Part shown: positions 1 to 11,100 of the stretch, one piece after another | How positions within the stretch are numbered: position 1 is the first letter of the stretch | Layout of the letters: each line of letters opens with the position of its first letter | Assembly: GCA_034359265.1 (NCBI GenBank) | Contig: CP136891.1 | Span: forward strand, 42,214,001 to 42,278,000 | Source of the DNA: Canna indica | Taxonomy: Eukaryota > Streptophyta > Magnoliopsida > Zingiberales > Cannaceae | Direction of reading: 5' to 3' | Length of the DNA stretch: 64,000 bases | Notes under the pieces: generated by a model | Told to the model about the DNA's origin: nothing | Databases searched by the model: none | Seen by the model: only the letters and a program-made list of their open reading frames with translations | Made by a program: the position numbers and the translations under genes

Positions 1-1980
1 GAACATTCACTGTGATGGGAGAAGTTGTTAATCGAGTTATTTTTGACAGACTAATGCAAAGAACTACACGTTTTTTCGAACAGAATGCTAAACGAAGCCT
101 ACTAATTGAACTTTCGAGTATCGACTCGAAACGACCAGAAATCTGAGTCCCGGACGACTCCAGAACATTCATTATGATGGAAGAAGTTGTTAATCGAGTT
201 ATTTTTTACAGACTAATGCAAAGAATTACAAGATTTTTTAAACAGAATCTTGAACGAAGCCGACTATTTGAACTTCGGGGTATCGGCTTGAAACGCCCAG
301 CAATCTGAGTCCCGAGCGACTCCAGAACATTCACTGTGATGGGAGAAGTTGTTAATCGAGTTATTTTTGACAGACTAAGGCAAGGAATTGGAAGATTTTG
401 CGAATAGAATCTTTAACGAAGCTGACTGATTGAACTTCGGGGTATCCGCTCGAAACGCCCAGCAATCTGAGTCCCGAGCGACTCCATAACATTCACTGTG
501 ATGGGAGAAGTTGTTAATCGATTTATTTTTGAAAGACTAATGCAAAGAATTACACGCTTTTTCGAACAGAATGCTGAACGAAGCCTACTAATTGAACTTT
601 CGAGTATCGACTCGAAACGACCAGAAATCTGAGTCCCGGGCGACTCCAGAACATTCACTGTGATGGAAGAAGTTGTTAATCGAGTTATTTTTTACAGTCT
701 AATGCAAAGAATTATAAGATTTTTCAAACAGAATCTTGAACGAAGCCGACTAATTGAACTTCGGGGTATCGACTCGAAACGCCCAGCAATCTGAGTCCCG
801 AGCGACTCCAGAACATTCACTGAGATGGGAGAAGTTGTTAATCTAGTTATTTTTGACAGACTAATGCAAAGAATTGGAAGATTTTTTGAATAGAATCTTG
901 AACGAAGCCGACTGATGGAACTTCGGGGTATCAGCTTGAAACACCCATCAATCTGAGTCCCGAGCGACTCCAGAACATTCACTGAGATGGGAGAAGTTGT
1001 TAATCGAGTTATTTTTGACAGACTAATGCAAAGAATTGGAAGATTTTTCGAATAGAATCTTGAACGAAGCCTACTGATTGAACTTCGGGGTGTCGGCTCG
1101 AAACGCCCAGCAATCTGAGTCCCGAGCGACTCCAGAACATTCACCGAGATGGGAGAAGTTGTTAATCGAGTTATTTTTGACAGACTAATGCAAAGAATTG
1201 GAAGATTTTTCGAATAGAATTTTGAACGAAGCCGACTGATTGAACTTCGGGGTATCGGCTCGAAATGCCCAATAATCTGAGTCCCGAGCGAGTCCAGAAC
1301 ATTCACTGTGATGGGAGAAGTTGTTAATCGAGTTATTTTTGACTGACTAATGCAAAGAACTACACGTTTTTTCGAACAGAATGCTGAACGAAGCCTACTA
1401 ATTGAACTTTCGAGTATCGACTCGAAACGACCAGAAATCTGAGTCCCGGGCGACTCCAGAACTTTCATTATGATGGAAGAAGTTGTTAATCGAGTTATTT
1501 TTTACAGACTAATGCAAAGAATTACAAGATTTTTCAAACAAAATCTTGAACGAAGCCGACAATTTGAACTTCGGGGTATCGGCTTGAAATGCCCAGCAAT
1601 CTGAGTCCCGAGCGACTCCAGAACATTCACTGTGATGGGAGAAGTTGTTAATCGAGTTATTTTTGACAGACTAAGGCAAGGAATTGGTAGATTTTGCGAA
1701 TAGAATCTTTAACGAAGCTGACTGATTGAACTTCGGGGTATCCGCTCGAAACGCCCAGCAATTTGAGTCCCGAGCGAATCCAGAACATTCACTGTGATGG
1801 GAGAAGTTGTTAATCGAGTTATTTTTGACAGACTAATGCAAAGAATTGGAAGATTTTTTGATTAGAATCTTGAACGAAGCCGACTGACTGAACTTCGGGA
1901 GTTCGGAGTATCCGCTGGAAACGCCCAGCAATCTGAGTCCCGAGCGACTCCATAACATTCACTGTGATGGGAGAAGTTGT
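1..1980. repeat. Satellite domain 0, left part: diverged 8-9-mer higher-order repeat
   Basis: Monomers here carry more private substitutions than those further right. The monomer with the diagnostic ATCGATTTATTTTTGAAAG occurs with TAATCG at 515 and again at 1981, a spacing of 1,466 bp (nine monomers plus 8 bp). Bases 163 to about 460 match 1459 to about 1756 at an offset of 1,296 bp (eight monomers). The difference is one extra 170-bp monomer, present only in the second copy, which carries an 8-bp internal insertion (GGGAGTTCGG, around 1897-1906). The domain therefore shows gain or loss of single monomers within an HOR. The LINE insertion interrupts its right end. Confidence 0.85.
112..131. 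other. Perfect dyad in B-type monomers, 8-bp arms (first example)
   Basis: TTTCGAGT, a 4-base ATCG loop, and ACTCGAAA form a perfect inverted repeat. It recurs in nearly all B-type monomers. Some copies change only the loop (ATCA, for example about 35294, 42252 and 49210) and keep the arms. A few have one arm mismatch (ATTCGAAA near 4610). In A and C monomers the same place reads TTCGGGGTATCGGCTCGAA, where the perfect pairing is lost. Such dyads can extrude as cruciforms. A binding or chromatin role is inference only. Confidence 0.75.
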
Positions 1981-1996
1981 TAATCGATTTATTTTT
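1981..1996. repeat. Target-site duplication, left copy
   Basis: TAATCGATTTATTTTT, 16 bp, identical to 3211-3226. It lies inside a satellite monomer and is directly followed by A and a run of eight T, which is the complement of the LINE poly(A). Removing 1997-3226 restores a normal monomer identical in this part to the one at 515-560. Confidence 0.93.
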
Positions 1997-2426
1997 ATTT
2001 TTTTTGCAACAAGGCAAAGGAAATATATTAATAAGTAAAAGGATACAATAGAGTTCATGCACGACTACCATTAATAGGAATGGTAGAGCTTCTCATCCCC
2101 CAAAGGAAAAGACCACGCCCTCACCTTCGGCATTGCCATCAGCAAGGTAGTAGCCAAAACCTTAGGAGAAGAGGAACAAAAAGAAAAACCCACAGCCCGG
2201 GTCAAGCACAATATAGAGATGCAAACAATGCATCACACAGATTACCCACAACTCAGGCCAAGTAAGAAATATCACATAGACCACCCACAACTCGGGCCAA
2301 GCAATAAAAGCCCACACAGTGAAATCACTAATCTCAACGGACAGGAGTGTAATGGACCTGAACGCGCCACCGTTCTGCAATAGCTCTGTTCCTTGGTGTG
2401 TCGGTGATAGGCCTGACACCATATAT
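1997..2426 (-). other. LINE 3' untranslated region with internal short direct repeats
   Basis: This is the sequence between the ORF stop and the poly(A) of the LINE. On the plus strand three related blocks are seen: CCACAGCCCGGGTCAAG (about 2190-2206), CCCACAACTCAGGCCAAG (2245-2262) and CCCACAACTCGGGCCAAG (2284-2301). The last two lie 39 bp apart within a longer imperfect repeat that also shares ATCACA and a following A-rich stretch. Short ORFs in other frames across this stretch look incidental. I see no other function in it. Confidence 0.6.
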
Positions 2427-3209
2427 CTAAAGAATTTTGATTTTAACGCTTGTAATAATACTACTAAGCACACCAGCAGGTGAAGAGGATACATGAGAAA
2501 AAATACGTTCATTCCGCTCACGCCAAATGAAGTAAACTGAAGCAGTGAGAGCAATACGCCTAATATAGCCAATGAATGAGTCTCCACTCATAACACCTTC
2601 CCACCATCTAAGCTGATCACCCCAATGATGCAAAGGGTTCGCCAAAAGACAAAGATCTAGAACCTTGCGCCAAATTATAGCCGAGAAAGGGCAGTGAAAG
2701 AATAGGTGTTCAATGGATTCATCTACACCGCAAAAACAACAGCTAGTAGAGTGTGTAATCCCCCAATGTGAAAGTCGATCAAGAGTTGGTAATCTCCGTA
2801 AGAGAGCAAGCCATAAGACAAAAGAATACCTTGGGATCCTCCCCTTGAACCAAACAAGATGATACCAAGTAACCATGGGATTAGTGGGGGTAATGCCATT
2901 GCAAGCTGATGCAATACTGAAAAATCCATCACTAGACGGCTTCCAGATGATCTGATCGTCATTCGGACTAGTGATAACAGCGCCAATGGAATCCCAAGCA
3001 CTAAGCAGGTCAAGCTCATGAGCAAGATTACCCAAATGCCAAGTATTTTGCTGCCAAATGGAAGATACCCTGGCTGTCCTACTCGAGTAGAGGCGGGCCG
3101 GGATATGGTTGTTCATCCCGTCAATAAGAAGGTAATCAGGAATCCAAGGATCAAGCCATAGGAAGGTGTTCGTACCATCACCAATGCGGTACTCTACCAG
3201 TCTATAGGC
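2427..3209 (-). pseudogene. C-terminal fragment of a LINE ORF2 protein with zf-RVT domain
   Basis: The frame is open from the truncation point at 3209 to a stop at 2427, about 260 residues. The first Met is at 3116 but is probably internal, because the 31 codons upstream read in frame and contain YRIGDGTNTFLWLDPWIP, a motif seen between the reverse transcriptase and the zinc region in plant LINEs. Numbering from 3209, the zinc-binding region spans about residues 89-180. It has a C157-x2-C160-x7-H168-x4-C173 pattern (CCFCG...EHLFFHC) and upstream RIPRYSFVLWLAL. It is followed by FIWRERNERIF, also typical of the family. The polymerase motif and the endonuclease are absent because of truncation. 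There is no frameshift or internal stop, so the insertion may be fairly recent. The fragment has no evident promoter and is very unlikely to be expressed as a functional protein. Confidence 0.9.
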
Positions 3210-3210
3210 A

Positions 3211-3226
3211 TAATCGATTTATTTTT
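3211..3226. repeat. Target-site duplication, right copy
   Basis: TAATCGATTTATTTTT, identical to 1981-1996. It continues directly into GAAAGACTAATGCAAAG, so the interrupted satellite monomer resumes in phase at the truncated 5' end of the LINE. Confidence 0.93.
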
Positions 3227-4309
3227 GAAAGACTAATGCAAAGAATTACACGCTTTTTCGAACAGAATGCTGAACGAAGCCTACTAATTGAACTTTCGAG
3301 TATCGACTCGAAACGACCAGAAATCTGAGTCCCGGGCGACTCCAGAACTTTCACTGTGATGGAAGAAGTTGTTAATCGAGTTATTTTTTACAGTCTAATG
3401 CAAAGAATTACAAGATTTTACAAACAGAATCTTGAACGAAGCCGACTAATTGAACTTCGGGGTATCGGCTCGAAACGCCCAGCAATCTGAGTCCCGAGCG
3501 ACTCCAGAACATTCACTGAGAAGGGAGAAGTTGTTAATCTAGTTATTTTTGACAGACTAATGCAAAGAATTGGAAGATTTTTTGAATAGAATCTTGAACG
3601 AAGCCGACTGATTGAACTTCGGGGTATCGGCTTGAAACACCCATCAATCTGAGTCCCGAGCGACTCCAGAACATTCACTGAGATGGGAGAAGTTGTTAAT
3701 CGAGTTATTTTTGACAGACTAATGCAAAGAATTGGAAGATTTTTCGAATAGAATCTTGAACGAAGCCTACTGATTGAACTTCGGGGTGTCGGCTCGAAAC
3801 GCCCAGCAATCTGAGTCCCGAGCGACTCCAGAACATTCACTGAGATGGGAGAAGTTGTTAATCGAGTTATTTTTGACAGACTAATGCAAAGAATTGGAAG
3901 ATTTTTCGAATAGAATTTTGAACGAAGCCGACTGATTGAACTTCGGGGTATCGGCTCGAAATGCCCAATAATCTGAGTCCCGAGCGAGTCCAGAACATTC
4001 ACTGTGATGGGAGAAGTTGTTAATCGAGTTATTTTTGACAGACTAATGCAAAGAACTACACGTTTTTTCGAACAGAATGCTGAACGAAGCCTACTAATTG
4101 AACTTTCAAGTATCGACTCGAAACGACCAGAAATCTGAGTCCGGGGCGACTCCAGAACATTCATTATGATGGAAGAAGTTGTTAATCGAGTTATTTTTTA
4201 CAGACTAATGCAAAGAATTACAAGATTTTTCAAACAGAATCTTGAACGAAGCCGACAATTTGAACTTCGGGGTATCGGCTTGAAATGCCCAGCAATATGA
4301 GTCCCGAGC
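3227..4309. repeat. Satellite domain 0, right part: continuation of the diverged HOR
   Basis: The order of monomer variants repeats that of about 531 to 1620. It includes the diagnostic TCTAGTTATTTTTGAC (3538), TTGAAACACCCATCAATC (about 3632) and GGGGTGTCGGCTCG (about 3783). From TAATCG at 3211 to the equivalent base at 4515 is 1,304 bp (eight monomers plus 8 bp), one monomer shorter than the 1,466-bp spacing to the left. The missing unit is the monomer carrying CTAAGGCAAGG. The domain passes without a break into domain I at a GCGAATCCAG variant near 4310. Confidence 0.8.
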
Positions 4310-4713
4310 GAATCCAGAACATTCACTGTGATGGGAGAAGTTGTTAATCGAGTTATTTTTGACAGACTAATGCAAAGAATTGGAAGATTTTTTGATTAGA
4401 ATCTTGAACGAAGCCGACTGACTGAACTTCGGGAGTTCGGGGTATCCGCTGGAAACGCCCAGCAATCTGAGTCCCGAGCGACTCCATAACATTCACTGTG
4501 ATGGGAGAAGTTGTTAATCGAGTTATTTTTCAAAGACTAATGCAAAGAATTACACGCTTTTTCGAACAGAATGCTGAACGAAGCCTACTAATTGAACTTT
4601 CGAGTATCGATTCGAAACGACCAGAAATCTGAGTCCCGGCGACTCCAGAACATTCATTGTGATGGAAGAAGTTGTTAATCAAGTTACTTTTTACAGACTA
4701 ATGAAAAGAATTA

Positions 4714-4737
4714 CAAGATTTTTCAAACAGAATCTTG
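4714..4737. other. Dyad in A-type monomers, 7-bp arms (example)
   Basis: CAAGATT, a 10-base loop, and AATCTTG form a perfect inverted repeat that recurs in A-type monomers throughout the window. It lies in a different part of the monomer from the B-type dyad, so A and B monomers offer alternate hairpin positions along the A-B dimer. No known protein site is recognised here. Confidence 0.65.
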
Positions 4738-5100
4738 AACGAAGCCGACTAATTGAACTTCGGGGTATCGGCTCGAAACGCCCAGCAATATGAGTCCCGA
4801 GCGACTCTAGAACATTCACTGAGATGGGAGAAGTTGTTAATCGAGTTATTTTTGACAGACTAATGCAAAGAATTGGAAGATTTTTCGAATAGAATTTTGA
4901 ACGAAGCCGACTGATTGAACTTCGGGGTATCGGCTCGAAATGCCAAAGAATCTGAGTCCCGAGCGAGTCCAGAACATTCACTGTGAATCGAGTTATTTTT
5001 GAAAGACTAATGAGAAGAACTACACGCTTTTTCGAACAGAATGCTGAACGAAGCCTACTAATTGAACTTCGGGGTATCGGCTCGAAACGCCCAGCAATCT

Positions 5101-5116
5101 GAGTCCCGGGCGACTC
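5101..5116. other. Short dyad GAGTC-N6-GACTC present in most monomers (example)
   Basis: The 5-bp arms GAGTC and GACTC flank CCGGGC (in B-type monomers) or CCGAGC (in A and C types). The centre varies while the arms stay the same in most monomers. Some variants break it (GCGAATCC, GCGAGTCC). The short arms make its significance uncertain. Confidence 0.5.
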
Positions 5117-8100
5117 CAGAACAATCACTGTGATGGAAGAAGTTGTTAATCGAGTTACTTTTTACAGACTAATGCAAAGATTTACAAGATTTTTCAAACA
5201 GAATCTTGAACAAAGCCGACTAACTGAACTTCGGGGTATCGGGTCGAAACGCCCAGCAATCTGAGTCCCGAGCGACTCCAGAACATTCACTGTGATGGGA
5301 GAAGTTGTTAATCGAGTTATTTTTGACAGACTAATGAAAAGAACTACACGCTTTTTCGAACAAAATACTGAACGAAGCCTACTAATTGAACTTTCGAGTA
5401 TCGACTCGAAACGACCAGAAATTTGAGTCCCGGACGACTCCAGAACATTCAATGTGATGGAAGAAGTTGTTAATCGAGTTATTTTTTACAGACTAATTCA
5501 AAGAATTACAAGATTTTTCAAACAGAATCTTTAACGAAGCCGACAAATTGAACTTCGGGGTATCGGCTCGAAACGCCCAGCAATCTGAGTCCCGAGCGAC
5601 TCCAGAACATTCACTGAGATGGGAGAAGTTGTAAATCGAGTTATTTTTGACAGACTAATGCAAAGAATTGGAAGATTTTTTGAATAGAATTTTGAACGAA
5701 GCCGACTGATTGAACTTCGGGGTTTTGACTCGAAATGCCCATCAATCTGAGTCCCGAGCGACTCCAGAACATTCACTGTGATGGGAGAAGTTGTTAATCG
5801 AGTTATTTTTGACAGACTAATGAGAAGAACTACACGCTTTTTCGAACAGAATGCTGAACGAAGCCTACTAATTGAACTTCGGGGTATCGGCTCGAAACGC
5901 CCAGCAATCTGAGTCCCGGGCGACTCCAGAACAATCACTGTGATGGAAGAAGTTGTTAATCGAGTTACTTTTTACAGACTAATGCAAAGATTTACAAGAT
6001 TTTTCAAACAGAATCTTGAACGAAGCCGACTAACTGAACTTCGGGGTATCGGCACGAAACGCCCAGCAATCTGAGTCCCGAGCGACTCCAGAACATTCAC
6101 TGTGATGGGAGAAGTTGTTAATCGAGTTATTTTTGACAGACTAATGAAAAGAACTACACGCTTTTTCGAACAAAATACTGAACGAAGCCTACTAATTGAA
6201 CTTTCGAGTATCGACTCGAAACGACCAGAAATCTGAGTCCCGGGCGACTCCAGAACATTCACTGTGATGGAAGAAGTTGTTAATCGAGTTATTTTTTACA
6301 GTCTAATGCAAAGAATTACAAGATTTTTCAAACAGAATCTTGAACGAAGCCGACTAATTGAACTTCGGGGTATCGGCTCGAAACGCCCAGCAATATGAGT
6401 GCCGAGCGAGTCCAGAACATTCACTGTGATGGGAGAAGTTGTTAATCGAGTTATTTTTGACAGACTAATGCAAAGAACTACACGCTTTTTCGAACAGAAT
6501 GCTGAACGAAGCCTACTAATTGAACTTTCGAGTATCGACTCGAAACGAACAGAAATCTGAGTCCCGGGCGACTCCAGAACATTCATTATGATGGAAGAAG
6601 TTGTTAATCGAGTTATTTTTTACAGACTAATGCAAAGAATTACAAGATTTTTCAAACAGAATCTTGAACGAAGCCGACTATTTGAACTTCGGGGTATCGG
6701 CTTGAAACGCCCAGCCATCTGAGTCCCGAGCGACTCCAGAACATTCACTGTGATGGGAGAAGTTGTTAATCGAGTTATTTTTGACAGACTAAGGCATGGA
6801 ATTGGAAGATTTTGCGAATAGAATCTTTAACGAAGCTGACTGATTGAACTTCGGGGTATCCGCTCGGAACGCCCAGCAATCTGAGTCCCGAGCGAATCCA
6901 GAACATTCACTGTGATGGGAGAAATTGTTAATCGAGTTATTTTTGACAGACTAATGCAAAGAATTGGAAGATTTTTTGATTAGAATCTTGAACGAAGCCG
7001 ACTGACTGAACTTCGGGAGTTCGGGGTATCCGCTGGAAACGCCCAGCAATCTGAGTCCCGAGCGACTCCATAACATTCACTGTGATGGGAGAAGTTGTTA
7101 ATCGAGTTATTTTTCAAAGACTAATGCAAAGAATTACACGCTTTTTCGAACAGAATGCTGAACGAAGCCTACTAATTGAACTTTCGAGTATCGATTCGAA
7201 ACGACCAGAAATCTGAGTCCCGGCGACTCCAGAACATTCATTGTGATGGAAGAAGTTGTTAATCAAGTTACTTTTTACAGACTAATGAAAAGAATTACAA
7301 GATTTTTCAAACAGAATCTTGAACGAAGCCGACTAATTGAACTTCGGGGTATCGGCTCGAAACGCCCAGCAATATGAGTCCCGAGCGACTCTAGAACATT
7401 CACTGAGATGGGAGAAGTTGTTAATCGAGTTATTTTTGACAGACTAATGCAAAGAATTGGAAGATTTTTCGAATAGAATTTTGAACGAAGCCGACTGATT
7501 GAACTTCGGGGTATCGGCTCGAAATGCCAAAGAATCTGAGTCCCGAGCGAGTCCAGAACATTCACTGTGAATCGAGTTATTTTTGAAAGACTAATGAGAA
7601 GAACTACACGCTTTTTCGAACAGAATGCTGAACGAAGCCTACTAATTGAACTTCGGGGTATCGGCTCGAAACGCCCAGCAATCTGAGTCCCGGGCGACTC
7701 CAGAACAATCACTGTGATGGAAGAAGTTGTTAATCGAGTTACTTTTTACAGACTAATGCAAAGATTTACAAGATTTTTCAAACAGAATCTTGAACAAAGC
7801 CGACTAACTGAACTTCGGGGTATCGGCTCGAAACGCCCAGCAATCTGAGTCCCGAGCGACTCCAGAACATTCACTGTGATGGGAGAAGTTGTTAATCGAG
7901 TTATTTTTGACAGACTAATGAAAAGAACTACACGCTTTTTCGAACAAAATACTGAACGAAGCCTACTAATTGAACTTTCGAGTATCGACTCGAAACGACC
8001 AGAAATTTGAGTCCCGGACGACTCCAGAACATTCAATGTGATGGAAGAAGTTGTTAATCGAGTTATTTTTTACAGACTAATTCAAAGAATTACAAGATTT

Positions 8101-11100
8101 TTCAAACAGAATCTTTAACGAAGCCGACAAATTGAACTTCGGGGTATCGGCTCGAAACGCCCAGCAATCCGAGTCCCGAGCGACTCCAGAACATTCACTG
8201 AGATGGGAGAAGTTGTAAATCGAGTTATTTTTGACAGACTAATGCAAAGAATTGGAAGATTTTTTGAATAGAATTTTGAACGAAGCCGACTGATTGAACT
8301 TCGGGGTTTTGACTCGAAATGCCCATCAATCTGAGTCCCGAGCGACTCCAGAACATTCACTGTGATGGGAGAAGTTGTTAATCGAGTTATTTTTGACAGA
8401 CTAATGAGAAGAACTACACGCTTTTTCGAACAGAATGCTGAACGAAGCCTACTAATTGAACTTCGGGGTATCGGCTCGAAACGCTCAGCAATCTGAGTCC
8501 CGGGCGACTCCAGAACAATCACTGTGATGGAAGAAGTTGTTAATCGAGTTACTTTTTACAGACTAATGCAAAGATTTACAAGATTTTTCAAACAGAATCT
8601 TGAACGAAGCCGACTAACTGAACTTCGGGGTATCGGCACGAAACGCCCAGCAATCTGAGTCCCGAGCGACTCCAGAACATTCACTGTGATGGGAGAAGTT
8701 GTTAATCGAGTTATTTTTGACAGACTAATGAAAAGAACTACACGCTTTTTCGAACAAAATACTGAACGAAGCCTACTAATTGAACTTTCGAGTATCGACT
8801 CGAAACGACCAGAAATCTGAGTCCCGGGCGACTCCAGAACATTCACTGTGATGGAAGAAGTTGTTAATCGAGTTATTTTTTACAGTCTAATGCAAAGAAT
8901 TACAAGATTTTTCAAACAGAATCTTGAACGAAGCCGACTAATTGAACTTCGGGGTATCGGCTCGAAACGCCCAGCAATATGAGTGCCGAGCGAGTCCAGA
9001 ACATTCACTGTGATGGGAGAAGTTGTTAATCGAGTTATTTTTGACAGACTAATGCAAAGAACTACACGCTTTTTCGAACAGAATGCTGAACGAAGCCTAC
9101 TAATTGAACTTTCGAGTATCGACTCGAAACGAACAGAAATCTGAGTCCCGGGCGACTCCAGAACATTCATTATGATGGAAGAAGTTGTTAATCGAGTTAT
9201 TTTTTACAGACTAATGCAAAGAATTACAAGATTTTTCAAACAGAATCTTGAACGAAGCCGACTATTTGAACTTCGGGGTATCGGCTTGAAACGCCCAGCC
9301 ATCTGAGTCCCGAGCGACTCCAGAACATTCACTGTGATAGGAGAAGTTGTTAATCGAGTTATTTTTGACAGACTAAGGCATGGAATTGGAAGATTTTGCG
9401 AATAGAATCTTTAACGAAGCTGACTGATTGAACTTCGGGGTATCCGCTCGGAACGCCCAGCAATCTGAGTCCCGAGCGAATCCAGAACATTCACTGTGAT
9501 GGGAGAAGTTGTTAATCGAGTTATTTTTGACAGACTAATGCAAAGAATTGGAAGATTTTTTGATTAGAATCTTGAACGAAGCCGACTGACTGAACTTCGG
9601 GAGTTCGGGGTATCCGCTGGAAACGCCCAGCAATCTGAGTCCCGAGCGACTCCATAACATTCACTGTGATGGGAGAAGTTGTTAATCGAGTTATTTTTCA
9701 AAGACTAATGCAAAGAATTACACGCTTTTTCGAACAGAATGCTGAACGAAGCCTACTAATTGAACTTTCGAGTATCGATTCGAAACGACCAGAAATCTGA
9801 GTCCCGGCGACTCCAGAACATTCATTGTGATGGAAGAAGTTGTTAATCAAGTTACTTTTTACAGACTAATGAAAAGAATTACAAGATTTTTCAAACAGAA
9901 TCTTGAACGAAGCCGACTAATTGAACTTCGGGGTATCGGCTCGAAACGCCCAGCAATATGAGTCCCGAGCGACTCTAGAACATTCACTGAGATGGGAGAA
10001 GTTGTTAATCGAGTTATTTTTGACAGACTAATGCAAAGAATTGGAAGATTTTTCGAATAGAATTTTGAACGAAGCCGACTGATTGAACTTCGGGGTATCG
10101 GCTCGAAATGCCAAAGAATCTGAGTCCCGAGCGAGTCCAGAACATTCACTGTGAATCGAGTTATTTTTGAAAGACTAATGAGAAGAACTACACGCTTTTT
10201 CGAACAGAATGCTGAACGAAGCCTACTAATTGAACTTCGGGGTATCGGCTCGAAACGCCCAGCAATCTGAGTCCCGGGCGACTCCAGAACAATCACTGTG
10301 ATGGAAGAAGTTGTTAATCGAGTTACTTTTTACAGACTAATGCAAAGATTTACAAGATTTTTCAAACAGAATCTTGAACAAAGCCGACTAACTGAACTTC
10401 GGGGTATCGGCTCGAAACGCCCAGCAATCTGAGTCCCGAGCGACTCCAGAACATTCACTGTGATGGGAGAAGTTGTTAATCGAGTTATTTTTGACAGACT
10501 AATGAAAAGAACTACACGCTTTTTCGAACAAAATACTGAACGAAGCCTACTAATTGAACTTTCGAGTATCGACTCGAAACGACCAGAAATTTGAGTCCCG
10601 GACGACTCCAGAACATTCAATGTGATGGAAGAAGTTGTTAATCGAGTTATTTTTTACAGACTAATTCAAAGAATTACAAGATTTTTCAAACAGAATCTTT
10701 AACGAAGCCGACAAATTGAACTTCGGGGTATCGGCTCGAAACGCCCAGCAATCTGAGTCCCGAGCGACTCCAGAACATTCACTGAGATGGGAGAAGTTGT
10801 AAATCGAGTTATTTTTGACAGACTAATGCAAAGAATTGGAAGATTTTTTGAATAGAATTTTGAACGAAGCCGACTGATTGAACTTCGGGGTTTTGACTCG
10901 AAATGCCCATCAATCTGAGTCCCGAGCGACTCCAGAACATTCACTGTGATGGGAGAAGTTGTTAATCGAGTTATTTTTGACAGACTAATGAGAAGAACTA
11001 CACGCTTTTTCGAACAGAATGCTGAACGAAGCCTACTAATTGAACTTCGGGGTATCGGCTCGAAACGCCCAGCAATCTGAGTCCCGGGCGACTCCAGAAC

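Larger units (their letters stand above)
1997..3210 (-). mobile_element. 5'-truncated non-LTR retrotransposon (plant L1-like LINE)
   Basis: This is about 1.2 kb of non-satellite sequence in an otherwise unbroken array. It is flanked by perfect 16-bp direct repeats (1981-1996 and 3211-3226). On the minus strand it reads as the end of an ORF2-type protein with a zf-RVT region, then about 430 bp of 3' untranslated sequence, then a short A8 tail (complement of 1998-2005). The element starts inside the coding region, so the endonuclease and the catalytic reverse-transcriptase part are missing. 5' truncation is usual for LINEs that insert by target-primed reverse transcription. The plus-strand site ATTTATTTTT/G supplied a T-rich primer, which fits that mechanism. 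The copy is non-autonomous. No long terminal repeats or terminal inverted repeats are seen. Confidence 0.93.

Noticed and set aside
2080..2265. Plus-strand 61-codon ORF and minus-strand ORFs at 1819-2071 and 2162-2587.
   Set aside because: They lie in the LINE 3' untranslated region or cross the LINE/satellite junction, in frames different from the real ORF2 frame, and have no recognisable domain.
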